Source: JAFCUW01 sp049898325
GTDB taxonomy: Bacteria > Pseudomonadota > Gammaproteobacteria > Burkholderiales > Burkholderiaceae_D
Direction of reading: 5' to 3'
Assembly: GCF_049898325.1 (NCBI RefSeq)
Contig: NZ_JAFCXL010000013.1
Location: 1-64,000, forward strand
DNA: 64,000 nt
The notes under the pieces were generated by a model. It searched no databases, was not told the origin of the DNA, and saw nothing but the letters and a program-made list of their open reading frames with translations. The translations under genes were made by a program, and so were the position numbers. Below, in pieces: positions 9,269 to 17,701 of this stretch (its first letter is position 1; each line of letters begins with the position of its first letter).

Positions 9269-9934
9269 ATGAAAATCAGCCTGTACCACGATGGCGCCGT
9301 CGGCGTCGACGGCCTGCTGTTCGCCTCGGCCGCGGCGGCCGAATCGACCCTGCGCCGCCATGCGCAGCGCGCCTTGCACCTGGCGTTCGAAGCGCCGCAC
9401 GACTACAACGCCATCGGCACGCTGATCTACATGGTGCAGCGGCTCGGCCTGGCCAGGGGCGCCGGTGCCGGTGCCGGTGCCGTCATTCCGGGCGAGCCGG
9501 TCGATCCGCGCCCCGCCGGACTTCCGCTGGCGCGCAAAAAGCGCCTGACCTTCTGGGGCGCCCACGACGACGACGATTCGCTGCCGCTGGACGTCATTGC
9601 CGGCCGCAAGAGCGTCACCGCCGACACCGTCGAGGCCTACTACCAGCCTTACGGCCCGTTCGGCGACGGCAGTTATGCGCCGGGCGAGCTGATCGAAGTG
9701 TACGACCTGCGCCAGCGCCTGCGCTGCATCATCCGCGCCACCAAGGTCTACACCATCAAGTGCGGCGCCATTCCCGAGGAGGTCTGGCGCGGCGAGGGCT
9801 TCGACAGCGCCGCGGCCTTCCTGCAGTGCCACCGGGAGGCGCTGACGCCGCTCGAGCTGCACGACGAGTTCGAACTGGTCACCCTGCATTTTGCGCTGGT
9901 CGACGTCATCCCCGTGGACGCTGAAGCGCCTTAG
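9269..9934 (+). CDS. ASCH-domain-like protein
   Basis: A 221-residue protein. The C-terminal half resembles an ASCH domain, a PUA-like RNA-binding or nucleoside-processing fold. It has VIAGRKSVT near 110-118, a GELIEVYDLRQRLRCIIRATKV strand pair (cut here for length), EEVWRGEGF, and the closing DEFELVTLHFALV. The N-terminal 80 residues are unrecognised and contain a run of Gly-Ala repeats (near 65-70). The ATG at 9269 is chosen for family-like length; another ATG lies 36 bases upstream. Its last four bases overlap the end of the convergent hprA-like gene. The family includes amidohydrolases of acetylcytidine as well as RNA-binding proteins, so function is open. Confidence 0.65.
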   Translation: MKISLYHDGAVGVDGLLFASAAAAESTLRRHAQRALHLAFEAPHDYNAIGTLIYMVQRLGLARGAGAGAGAVIPGEPVDPRPAGLPLARKKRLTFWGAHDDDDSLPLDVIAGRKSVTADTVEAYYQPYGPFGDGSYAPGELIEVYDLRQRLRCIIRATKVYTIKCGAIPEEVWRGEGFDSAAAFLQCHREALTPLELHDEFELVTLHFALVDVIPVDAEAP

Positions 9935-10875
9935 ACTACGTTGGTGGGCGCGCCGGCGACGAAGGCCTCGATATTATCGACCAGCATATCGGCCAGGGTT
10001 TGCATGGCCCCCGCGCTGGCCCAGGCGATGTGCGGGGTCAGGATGAAGTTCGGCTGGTCCAGTTCGAGCAGGGGATTGCCGTCGGTGGGCGGCTCCTTCG
10101 TCAGCACATCGAAGCCGGCGCCGCCGATGGTGCCGGCCTTGAGCGCAGCGGCCAGCGCCAGTTCGTCGACCAGCCCGCCCCGCGCCGTGTTGATCAGCAG
10201 CGCGGTCGGCTTCATGCTGGCCAGTTCGGCCGCCCCGATCATGTGGCGCGTCTTGTCGTTCAGGGGCAGGTGCAGGCTGATGACGTCGGCCGTGGCGAGC
10301 AGTTCGGCCAGCGGCAGCGTGCTGACGTCGGCGTCGGCCACGGGTGAGCGCGAGCTGACCACCACCTTCATGCCGAAAGCGCGGCCGATCTGCGCCACCC
10401 GCTGGCCCAGCGCGCCGTAGCCGACGATGCCCAGCGTGCTGCCGGCCAGGTCGGCGATCGGATGGTCGAACAGGCAGAACTGGGGCGCCACCTGCCATTT
10501 GCCGGCGGCGACGTCGGCGCTGTAGGCGGCCAGGTTGCGGCGCAGCGCCAGGATCAGGGTGAAGCAGTGCTCGGGCACCGACACGAGCGAATAGTTGCGG
10601 ATGTTGGCGACGACGATGCCGCGCTCGCGGCAGGCGGCCAGGTCGACGATGTCGGTGCCGGTGGCGGCCACCGCGATCATTTTCAGGTCCGGCAGGCGGG
10701 CGATATCGGCCGCGCGCAGGGGCACCTTGTTGGTAATGGCGATGGTGGCGCCGGCCAGGCGCGCGGCCGCTTCGGCGCCGGTGCTGGCCGGGTAGTCGCG
10801 CCACTGGTGGGCGAACGAGGGCGCGCGCACGGTGGCGGGCAGGCTGTCGCGGTCGAGGAAAACGATCTGGTGCAT
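9931..10875 (-). CDS. hprA: Glycerate dehydrogenase-like D-2-hydroxyacid dehydrogenase
   Basis: 314 residues with the D-2-hydroxyacid dehydrogenase layout: NAD-binding GYGALG at 152-157, catalytic Arg232 (NTARGG), Glu261 and His282. The PHIAWAS ending is characteristic of hydroxypyruvate reductase/glycerate dehydrogenase (HprA). The reaction is NAD(P)H-dependent reduction of hydroxypyruvate to D-glycerate or of glyoxylate to glycolate in the cytoplasm. It is the second such enzyme in the window. It is preceded on the same strand by the LysR gene (gap of 22 bp), so the two may be cotranscribed. Confidence 0.82.
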   Translation of the reverse strand: MHQIVFLDRDSLPATVRAPSFAHQWRDYPASTGAEAAARLAGATIAITNKVPLRAADIARLPDLKMIAVAATGTDIVDLAACRERGIVVANIRNYSLVSVPEHCFTLILALRRNLAAYSADVAAGKWQVAPQFCLFDHPIADLAGSTLGIVGYGALGQRVAQIGRAFGMKVVVSSRSPVADADVSTLPLAELLATADVISLHLPLNDKTRHMIGAAELASMKPTALLINTARGGLVDELALAAALKAGTIGGAGFDVLTKEPPTDGNPLLELDQPNFILTPHIAWASAGAMQTLADMLVDNIEAFVAGAPTNVV

Positions 10876-10897
10876 GAGTTACCCTATTCTGATGCCC

Positions 10898-11830
10898 TTA
10901 TGCCGCTTGGCGGACTGGCGATTTAAGTTCGAACCCGGGGTGCGACAGGAACAAGTCGGCCACCCATTCTACAAACACGCGCACCTTGGCCGACAGGTGG
11001 CGATTCTGAGGATATACCACATGGACGGGCAATGGTGAACTGGTCCAGTCTTCCAGCAGCAATTCGAGCGTACCCTGGGCCAGGTGCGGGGTGACGGCGT
11101 AGCTGGCCATCTGGATGATGCCCAGCCCGGCCAGGCCCGCGTTCATGTAGGCGGTCGAATCGTTGACGGCCAGGCTGCCGGGCAAATCGATCAGCAGTTC
11201 CTCGTCGCCGCGCACGAAATCCCAGCCGAGCACCTTGCCCGTCTTCGATGAAAAATAATTCACGCAGACGTGCTCCGACAGCTCCCTCGGGTGCAGCGGG
11301 CGGCCGTGGCGGGCGATGTAGGCGGGGGTGGCGGCGGTGACGAAGTGCAGCACGCCGACGCGCCGCGCGATCAGGTTCGAGTCCGGCAACGCGCCGCCGC
11401 GGATGGCGCAGTCGATGCCTTCCTCGACCAGATCGACGGTGCGGTCGCCGCAGCCCAGTTCGAGCATGACGTCGGGATAGCGGGCGAAAAAGTCGGGCAG
11501 GGCGGGGATCAGGATGTCGTTGGCCACGCCGGTGGCGACGTCGATGCGCAAGCGCCCGCTGGGACTGGCGCGGTTGCGCGAGAGCGCTTCCTCGGCGTCG
11601 CGCACGTCGCCCAGGATGCGCAGGCAGCGCTCGTAATAGACGGCGCCGTCCGAGGTCACGCTCACGTGGCGCGTGGTGCGGTGCAGCAGCTTGGCCGCCA
11701 GGTCGTTCTCGAGCGCCGATATCAGGGTCGACACGGTCGCCTTGGGCAACTGCATCTGCTCGGCCGTGCGGGTAAAACTGCCCGTGTCGACCACCTGGAC
11801 GAACACTTCCATTGCTTGTAGTTTGTTCAT
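10898..11830 (-). CDS. LysR-family regulator, divergent from the efflux cluster
   Basis: 310 residues. The N-terminal winged helix-turn-helix is typical of LysR proteins (FTRTAEQMQLPKATVSTLI at about 19-37). An effector-binding domain follows, with the DGAVYYERC linker and IDCAIRGG segment of the CrgA/AaeR-like branch. It probably controls the divergent small gene/hydrolase/RND operon and itself, by analogy with MexT and MexEF-OprN. A perfect inverted repeat with a T-N11-A core lies at 11841-11862, only 11 bp before its own start codon. The downstream hprA-like gene might be in the same transcript. The ligand is unknown. Confidence 0.88.
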   Translation of the reverse strand: MNKLQAMEVFVQVVDTGSFTRTAEQMQLPKATVSTLISALENDLAAKLLHRTTRHVSVTSDGAVYYERCLRILGDVRDAEEALSRNRASPSGRLRIDVATGVANDILIPALPDFFARYPDVMLELGCGDRTVDLVEEGIDCAIRGGALPDSNLIARRVGVLHFVTAATPAYIARHGRPLHPRELSEHVCVNYFSSKTGKVLGWDFVRGDEELLIDLPGSLAVNDSTAYMNAGLAGLGIIQMASYAVTPHLAQGTLELLLEDWTSSPLPVHVVYPQNRHLSAKVRVFVEWVADLFLSHPGFELKSPVRQAA

Positions 11831-11840
11831 TTATTCCCTC

Positions 11841-11862
11841 ATTGTTCATGGATCTGAACAAT
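11841..11862. promoter_or_regulatory. Likely LysR operator (perfect inverted repeat, T-N11-A)
   Basis: ATTGTTCA, 6 bases, TGAACAAT: 8-bp perfect arms containing T11846-N11-A11858. It sits between the lysR start and the divergent genes. A TATACT at 11904-11909 could be the -10 of the divergent promoter; no good -35 is seen, as expected for an activator-dependent promoter. Confidence 0.65.
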
Positions 11863-11964
11863 CAATTCAGTTTCACCCTATTTATCGGATTGTAGTCGAT
11901 GTTTATACTGGCCGTACTGGATCAAAAGAGCCAGCAATGAATTGAGCAGAGTGGGAGAACGATC

Positions 11965-12159
11965 ATGCGCTTTAAAGACGCCTTTATTACCGGACTTGCC
12001 CTGGTGCTGAGCCTGTCGACCTTGACGGGCCTGGCCTATACCGAGCAGTTCCAGCAGGCCGCGCGCATCGAAGTCGGTGGTTTTGACGCACTTGCACATG
12101 ATCTGTTCGACCAATCCGAGCTTGCCCGCGCCGACCAACTGGTGGTGAGCAAGCAATGA
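11965..12159 (+). CDS. Small exported protein of unknown function
   Basis: 64 residues with a good GGGAGA ribosome binding site. The first 24 residues form a signal-peptide-like segment: positive MRFK, a hydrophobic core of Leu/Ala/Ser/Thr, and a possible cleavage after GLA. The mature remainder, about 40 residues, is acidic and unlike anything I recognise. Its stop overlaps the start of the next gene (ATGA), so the two are translationally coupled. It is the first gene of the unit that leads into the efflux genes. Confidence 0.6.
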   Translation: MRFKDAFITGLALVLSLSTLTGLAYTEQFQQAARIEVGGFDALAHDLFDQSELARADQLVVSKQ

Positions 12160-13061
12160 ATACACCGTCCAATGTCGTGGATTTTCCACAAGTGACGGTG
12201 CGTGACATGCAGGTCGGCGGCGCCGACGGCCTGCTCGCGGCGCGGCTCTACAGCCATGCGGCCGGCCGCGAAACGAGTGGCAAGGCGGCCCGCCAGGACA
12301 CCCTGATGGTGTTCTTCCACAGCGGCGGTTTCGTCGGCGGCAGCATCGATGACGGCGACGTCTTCCTCAGCCACCTGTCCGACGAGAGCAGCAACGTGGT
12401 GGTGCTCTCGTCGAGCTACACGCTGGCCACCGTCAAGCCGTTTCCGGCGGCGGTGGAAGACGCCCACGCGGTGCTGTTGTGGGTCAAGAAGCACAAGGCG
12501 CGCCTGGGCTGGAGCGGCAAGCGCCTGGTGGTGGCGGGGATCGAAGCGGGCGCCAACCTGGCCGCCGTCTGCGCGCTGATGGCGCGCGACCGTGGCGGCC
12601 CCGCGCTGGCCGGCCAGATCCTCATCATGCCGATGCTCGATCCGGCGCTGACGACCTGCTCGATGCGCGAAGTGCCCGCCGATGACGGCATGGCCGATGT
12701 GGCCAGCACCTGCGCCGCCAGCTACCGCGGCTACCTGCCCAATCCGGCCGACCGCACCCACCCCTACGCGTCGCCCCTGCAATCGAGCCGCCTGAAAAAC
12801 CTGCCGCCCGCGCTGGTGCTGTCGGCCGAAGACGACCCGCTGCGCGACGAGGCCGAGCAGTACGCCGCCAAGCTCGCCGCCAACGGCGTCACCACCACCC
12901 TGAAGCGCCTGTCGCCGGCCCCCTTGCAGGACAGCGGCGCGCGCAACGATTGCGCCTGCAAGGCTGCGGCGCTCAGTGAAATCGGCCGCTTCCTGGCCGC
13001 CCTCGATGTTTCACCGGATGCTTCCGAGGAGACCGATATGGCTTCCAACCCGCCCAGCTAA
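12156..13061 (+). CDS. Alpha/beta-hydrolase (HSL family) homologue lacking catalytic Ser and His
   Basis: 301 residues with the hormone-sensitive-lipase-type alpha/beta-hydrolase layout. HSGGF (55-59) stands where HGGG forms the oxyanion hole. The nucleophile elbow is GIEAG (128-132) instead of GDSAG, so Glu130 replaces the Ser. The acid Asp227 in EDDPLRDE is kept. The region where the catalytic His should lie (about 258-268) contains no His. The fold is therefore probably intact but esterase chemistry is unlikely, suggesting a binding or regulatory role. It overlaps the small exported gene by 4 bp and precedes the RND operon by 217 bp. It has no signal peptide. Confidence 0.8.
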   Translation: MNTPSNVVDFPQVTVRDMQVGGADGLLAARLYSHAAGRETSGKAARQDTLMVFFHSGGFVGGSIDDGDVFLSHLSDESSNVVVLSSSYTLATVKPFPAAVEDAHAVLLWVKKHKARLGWSGKRLVVAGIEAGANLAAVCALMARDRGGPALAGQILIMPMLDPALTTCSMREVPADDGMADVASTCAASYRGYLPNPADRTHPYASPLQSSRLKNLPPALVLSAEDDPLRDEAEQYAAKLAANGVTTTLKRLSPAPLQDSGARNDCACKAAALSEIGRFLAALDVSPDASEETDMASNPPS

Positions 13062-13102
13062 ATCATAGCGCCTCGTTCGAGGCGACCGCCGTGCCAATCT
13101 GA

Positions 13103-13139
13103 CCGTCCGACCGGCTTCCTGTGCGAAGCCCGGGGACGG
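13103..13139 (+). promoter_or_regulatory. Strong two-part stem-loop in the leader of the RND genes
   Basis: CCGTCC (13103-13108) pairs with GGACGG (13134-13139). Inside this, CCGGCTTC pairs with GAAG and CCGG across one bulged C, with the loop CTGTGC. It lies between the hydrolase homologue and the adaptor gene. There is no T-run directly after it. It could be an mRNA-stability or attenuation element. Confidence 0.35.
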
Positions 13140-13278
13140 CTATTCGCCGGCATTTAATAGTTGCCTTTTTTGCATGCCTTCGGGTGCGCAGGCCGTCGTC
13201 TTGCCGGTCGCTTTGCTTCACCTTTGTATCAGCCGATTTTTTTCAGTACCCATCTTCACCAACACCAGGGAAAACAAC

Positions 13279-14499
13279 ATGACAAGCCCACACCACTCCA
13301 GCCGCAGCTTTCTCAACCTGACGCCGCTCGCTGCCGGCGCCGCCCTCCTGGCGCTGGTCCTGTCGGGCTGTGGCCCGGACCAGCCGGCCCAGGCGGCCGC
13401 CCCGGCCGCCGCCGGCGGGCCGCCCGTCACCGCCGCCCTGGTGCTCGAGCGCCCCGTCAACGAGACGCAGGAATTTTCCGGCCGCCTCGAAGCGGTCGAA
13501 CGGGTCGACATCCGTGCCCGCGCCAGCGGCTTCATCACCGCCGTCCACTTCGAGCCGGGCAGCCTGGTGAAAAAGGGCGACGTATTGTTTACCATCGATG
13601 CGCGGCCGTTCCAGGCCGAGGCCAACCGCGCCGAGGCGTCGGCCGTGTCGGCGCGCGCCAAGGCCGACCTGGCGCGGCTGGAACTGACCCGCGCCGAGCG
13701 CCTGCTGGCCGACAAGGCCATCGCCCAGCGCGAGGTCGATGAAAAAGGCGCGAGCCTCAAGGAGCTCGACGCCAACGTGCGCGCCGCCCAGGCGCAGCTG
13801 GAAGCGGCCCGCCTGAACCTGGCCTACACCCGGGTCACTTCGCCCATCGCCGGGCGCGTCTCGAAAGCGGAAATCACCACCGGCAACCTGGTCGACGGCA
13901 GCGCCATCCTCACTTCGGTGGTGTCGAACAAGGACATCTACGCCAGCTTCGACGGCGACGAAGAGACCTATCTGCGGGTGGCCCGGGTGGCGCAAAAGGG
14001 CGCCCCGGTGGTGGTGAAAATCGGCCTGGCCAACGAGGAAGGCTTCCCGCACCAGGGCAAGCTGCAGTTCGTCGACAACCGCCTCGACGCCGCCACCGGC
14101 AGCGTGCGCATGCGCGCCAGCTTCGCCAACAGCGACAACACGCTGGTACCGGGGCTGTTCGCCCGCGTGCAGCTGTCGGGCGACCCGGCGGCCAAAAAAA
14201 CCGCGACGATGATCGCCGACCGCGCCATCGGCACCGACCAGAACCGCAAGTTCGTCTTCGTCGTCAAGGCTGACAACACGGCCGAATACCGCCCCGTCAC
14301 CCTCGGCCCCATGGTCGACGGCCTGCGCGTGGTGAGAGACGGCGTCAAGCCGGGCGAAAAAATCGTCGTCAATGGCCTGCAGCGCGTGCGTCCGGGCGCG
14401 CCGATCACCGCGCAGCTCGTGCCGATGCAGGACGACGTCAAGGTCGCCCCGGCAGCGGACGTCAAGGTCGCCGCCAAAGCGACCAATAACAAGGAATAA
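13279..14499 (+). CDS. RND efflux periplasmic adaptor (MexE-like)
   Basis: 406-residue lipoprotein adaptor of the membrane-fusion family. The signal peptide ends in the lipobox LVLSGC. A barrel-sandwich half follows (ARASGFITAVHFEPGSLVKKG has the lipoyl-like strand). The alpha-hairpin is at about 110-180, rich in Ala/Glu/Arg, followed by the LNLAYTRVTSPIAGRVS lipoyl return and the beta-barrel and membrane-proximal domains. It joins the inner-membrane pump to the outer-membrane channel. The ATG at 13279 follows AGGGAAAA and starts the signal peptide. It is the first gene of the mexEF-oprN-type set; the pump gene begins 4 bases after its stop. Confidence 0.92.
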   Translation: MTSPHHSSRSFLNLTPLAAGAALLALVLSGCGPDQPAQAAAPAAAGGPPVTAALVLERPVNETQEFSGRLEAVERVDIRARASGFITAVHFEPGSLVKKGDVLFTIDARPFQAEANRAEASAVSARAKADLARLELTRAERLLADKAIAQREVDEKGASLKELDANVRAAQAQLEAARLNLAYTRVTSPIAGRVSKAEITTGNLVDGSAILTSVVSNKDIYASFDGDEETYLRVARVAQKGAPVVVKIGLANEEGFPHQGKLQFVDNRLDAATGSVRMRASFANSDNTLVPGLFARVQLSGDPAAKKTATMIADRAIGTDQNRKFVFVVKADNTAEYRPVTLGPMVDGLRVVRDGVKPGEKIVVNGLQRVRPGAPITAQLVPMQDDVKVAPAADVKVAAKATNNKE

Positions 14500-14503
14500 G
14501 AAC

Positions 14504-17500
14504 ATGAACTTCTCCAAATTTTTCATCGACCGGCCGATTTTCGCGGCCGTCCTGTCGGTCATCATTTTCGTTGCCGGCCTGCTGTCGATCTTCGCGCTGC
14601 CCGTCTCCGAGTACCCGGACGTGGTGCCGCCATCGGTGGTGGTGCGCGCCCAGTACCCGGGCGCCAATCCCAAGGTGATCGCCGAGACGGTGGCGGCGCC
14701 GCTGGAAGAGCAGATCAACGGCACCGAGGGCATGCTGTACATGGCCTCGCAGTCGACCGCCGATGGCGCGCTGGCGCTGACCGTGACGTTCAAGGTCGGC
14801 ACCAACGTCGAGCAGGCCGAGACGCAGATCCAGAACCGCATCGCGCGTGCCTTGCCGCGCCTGCCCGAAGAGGTGCGCCAGATCGGCGTCACCGCCGTCA
14901 AAAGCTCGCCCAATCTGACCATGGTGGTCCACCTGGTCTCGCCCAAGGGACGTTATGACGATGTCTACCTGCGCAACTACGCGGTCCTGAACGTCAAGGA
15001 CCAGCTTGCGCGCATCAACGGCATGGGCGACGTCCAGCTGTTCGGCGCCGGCGACTACGCCATGCGCATCTGGCTCGACCCGCAAAAAGTCGCCGCCCGC
15101 GGCATGACCGCCAACGACGTCGTCGCCGCCATCCGCGAGCAGAACGTGCAAGTGGCCGCCGGCGTGGTGGGCGCCTCGCCGTCGAAAGACGCCGAGTTCC
15201 AGATGACCGTCAATACCCAGGGCCGCCTGTCGACCATCGAGGAATTTGGCGCCATCATCGTGCGCACCGGCAGCGACGGCGCCATCACGCAGCTGAAGGA
15301 CGTCGCCCGCGTCGAACTGGGCGCGAACTCATATGCGCTGCGCTCGCTGCTGAACAACAAGTCGGCCGCCGCCCTCGCCATTTTTGAGGCGCCCGGCTCG
15401 AACGCGCTGCAACTGTCGGCCGATGTGCGTGCCAAGATGGCCGAACTGAAGAACGACTTCCCCGAGGACGTCGACTTCAGCGTGGTCTACGATCCCACCC
15501 AGTTCGTGCGCGAATCGATCAAGGCGGTCATCCACACCCTGCTCGAAGCGGTGGCGCTGGTGGTGCTGGTGGTGATCGTGTTCCTGCAAACCTGGCGCGC
15601 CTCCATCATTCCGCTGGTGGCCGTGCCCGTGTCGATCATCGGCACCTTCGCCGTCATGCTCGGCTTCGGCTTTTCGATCAACACCCTGTCCCTGTTCGGC
15701 CTGGTGCTGGCGATCGGTATCGTCGTCGATGACGCCATCGTGGTGGTCGAAAACGTCGAGCGCAATATCGAAGCGGGCTTGAACCCGCGCGAGGCCACCA
15801 TCCAGGCGATGAAGGAAGTCAGTGGCCCCATCATTGCCATCGCCCTGGTGCTGTGCGCCGTGTTCGTGCCGATTGCCTTCGTGTCCGGCCTGTCGGGCCA
15901 GTTCTATCGCCAGTTCGCGCTGACCATCGCCATTTCCACCGTGATCTCGGCGTTTTCCTCGCTGACCCTGTCGCCGGCCCTGGCCGCCGCCCTGCTCAAA
16001 CCGCACCACGCGCCGAAAGACGCCCTCACGCGCGGCATGGACAAGGTATTTGGCCGCTTCTTCGGCTGGTTCAACCGCTTCTTTGGTCGCACCTCGGTGC
16101 GCTACGAGCGCGGCGTCAATGGCGTCCTCAAGCGCAAGACGCTGTCGGTGGCGGTGTACCTGCTGCTGGGCGTGGCCGCCATCTTCATGTTCAAGGCGGT
16201 GCCGAGCGGCTTCGTGCCGGCCCAGGACAAGCAGTACCTGATCGGCTTTGCCCAGCTGCCCGACGCGGCCACCATGGAGCGCACCGACAAGGTGATCCGC
16301 CAGATGACCGACGTCGCCGGCAAGGTGCCGGGCGTCGAATCGTCGGTGGCCTTCCCCGGCCTGTCGATCAACGGCTTTACCAATGCCTCCAACGCCGGCA
16401 TCGTGTTCTACACCTTGAAGCCGTTCGACCAGCGCAGCGGCAAGGGCCTCGACGGCGCCTCGATCGCCGCCGAGATCAACAAGCGCCTGGGCGGCATCCA
16501 GGACGCGTTCATCATGGTGGTGCCGCCACCGCCCGTCAACGGCCTGGGCACCACCGGCGGCTTCAAGCTGATGCTGGAAGACCGCGGCAACGTCGGCTAC
16601 GACGAGATGTACAAGGCGGTCCAGGCAGTGCAGGGCAAGGCCTGGGCCGACAAGAGCCTGGCAGGCGTCTATTCGAGCTTCCAGATCAATGTGCCGCAGC
16701 TGTTCGCCGACGTCGACCGCACCAAGGCCAAGCAGCTCGGCGTGCCGCTGGCGACCATCTATCAGACCTTGCAGATCAACCTCGGTTCGCTGTATGTGAA
16801 CGACTTTAACCAGTTCGGCCGTACCTACCAGGTGCGCGTGCAGGCCGACGCGCCGTTCCGCTCGAAGCCGGAAGACATCGCCCAGCTCAAGGTGAGAAGC
16901 GACAAGGGCGAGATGATCCCCCTGTCCTCGCTGATGCGGGTGAAGGACAGCTATGGCCCGGACCGCGTGCAGCGTTACAACGCTTACGTCTCGGCTGACA
17001 TCAACGGCGGCGCCGCCCCCGGCGTGTCGTCCGGCCAGGCCCAGGCGGCGATGGAAAAGATCGTCAAGGACGTGCTGCCCAAGGGTGTTAGCTTCGAGTG
17101 GACCGAGCTGACCTACCAGGACATCCTGTCCGGTAACACGATGATCTACGTGTTCCCCCTGTGCGTGCTGCTGGTGTTCCTGGTGCTGGCGGCCCAGTAC
17201 GAGAGCTGGACGCTGCCGCTGGCGGTGATCCTGATCGTGCCGATGTCGATCCTGTGCGCCCTCGTCGGCGTCAAGCTGACGGGCGGCGACAACAACATCT
17301 TTACCCAGATCGCCCTGTTCGTGCTGGTGGGACTGGCGTCGAAAAACGCCATCCTGATCGTCGAATTTGCCCGTGAACTGGAAGACCATGGCCGTACCGT
17401 GGTGCAGGCGGCGCTGGAGGCCTGCCACCAGCGTCTGCGGCCTATCCTGATGACCTCGATCGCGTTCATCATGGGCGTGGTGCCGCTGGTGTTCTCGCAC

Positions 17501-17701
17501 GGCGCCGGCGCCGAAATGCGCCACGCGATGGGTGTGGCGGTGTTCGCCGGCATGCTGGGCGTGACCTTCTTCGGCCTGTTCCTCACCCCCGTGTTCTATG
17601 TATTGCTGCGCACGCTGGCCAAGCGCTTCGACAAGGCCGTTCCCGTCGCCCCGGCGCCGCTGATCGCGCCGCTGGCCCCGACGATTGAAGGAGTTCATTA
17701 A
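14504..17701 (+). CDS. RND multidrug efflux pump (MexF-like, HAE-1 family)
   Basis: 1065 residues, the expected length of a hydrophobe/amphiphile RND pump. It starts MNFSKFFIDRPIFAAVLS, the conserved first membrane helix. It has the two large periplasmic loops and 12 membrane segments expected for the family. LVLAIGIVVDDAIVVVENVERN carries the two Asp residues of the proton relay in helix 4. The length and the order adaptor-pump-channel fit MexF, which exports chloramphenicol, quinolones and quorum-sensing precursors in Pseudomonas; substrates here are unknown. AAGGAATAAG precedes the start. Confidence 0.94.
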   Translation: MNFSKFFIDRPIFAAVLSVIIFVAGLLSIFALPVSEYPDVVPPSVVVRAQYPGANPKVIAETVAAPLEEQINGTEGMLYMASQSTADGALALTVTFKVGTNVEQAETQIQNRIARALPRLPEEVRQIGVTAVKSSPNLTMVVHLVSPKGRYDDVYLRNYAVLNVKDQLARINGMGDVQLFGAGDYAMRIWLDPQKVAARGMTANDVVAAIREQNVQVAAGVVGASPSKDAEFQMTVNTQGRLSTIEEFGAIIVRTGSDGAITQLKDVARVELGANSYALRSLLNNKSAAALAIFEAPGSNALQLSADVRAKMAELKNDFPEDVDFSVVYDPTQFVRESIKAVIHTLLEAVALVVLVVIVFLQTWRASIIPLVAVPVSIIGTFAVMLGFGFSINTLSLFGLVLAIGIVVDDAIVVVENVERNIEAGLNPREATIQAMKEVSGPIIAIALVLCAVFVPIAFVSGLSGQFYRQFALTIAISTVISAFSSLTLSPALAAALLKPHHAPKDALTRGMDKVFGRFFGWFNRFFGRTSVRYERGVNGVLKRKTLSVAVYLLLGVAAIFMFKAVPSGFVPAQDKQYLIGFAQLPDAATMERTDKVIRQMTDVAGKVPGVESSVAFPGLSINGFTNASNAGIVFYTLKPFDQRSGKGLDGASIAAEINKRLGGIQDAFIMVVPPPPVNGLGTTGGFKLMLEDRGNVGYDEMYKAVQAVQGKAWADKSLAGVYSSFQINVPQLFADVDRTKAKQLGVPLATIYQTLQINLGSLYVNDFNQFGRTYQVRVQADAPFRSKPEDIAQLKVRSDKGEMIPLSSLMRVKDSYGPDRVQRYNAYVSADINGGAAPGVSSGQAQAAMEKIVKDVLPKGVSFEWTELTYQDILSGNTMIYVFPLCVLLVFLVLAAQYESWTLPLAVILIVPMSILCALVGVKLTGGDNNIFTQIALFVLVGLASKNAILIVEFARELEDHGRTVVQAALEACHQRLRPILMTSIAFIMGVVPLVFSHGAGAEMRHAMGVAVFAGMLGVTFFGLFLTPVFYVLLRTLAKRFDKAVPVAPAPLIAPLAPTIEGVH

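Noticed and set aside
15329..17698. Long minus-strand frame (789 codons) opposite the MexF-like gene
   Set aside because: It is His/Gln/Arg-rich with no family match, and the plus-strand pump is unambiguous.
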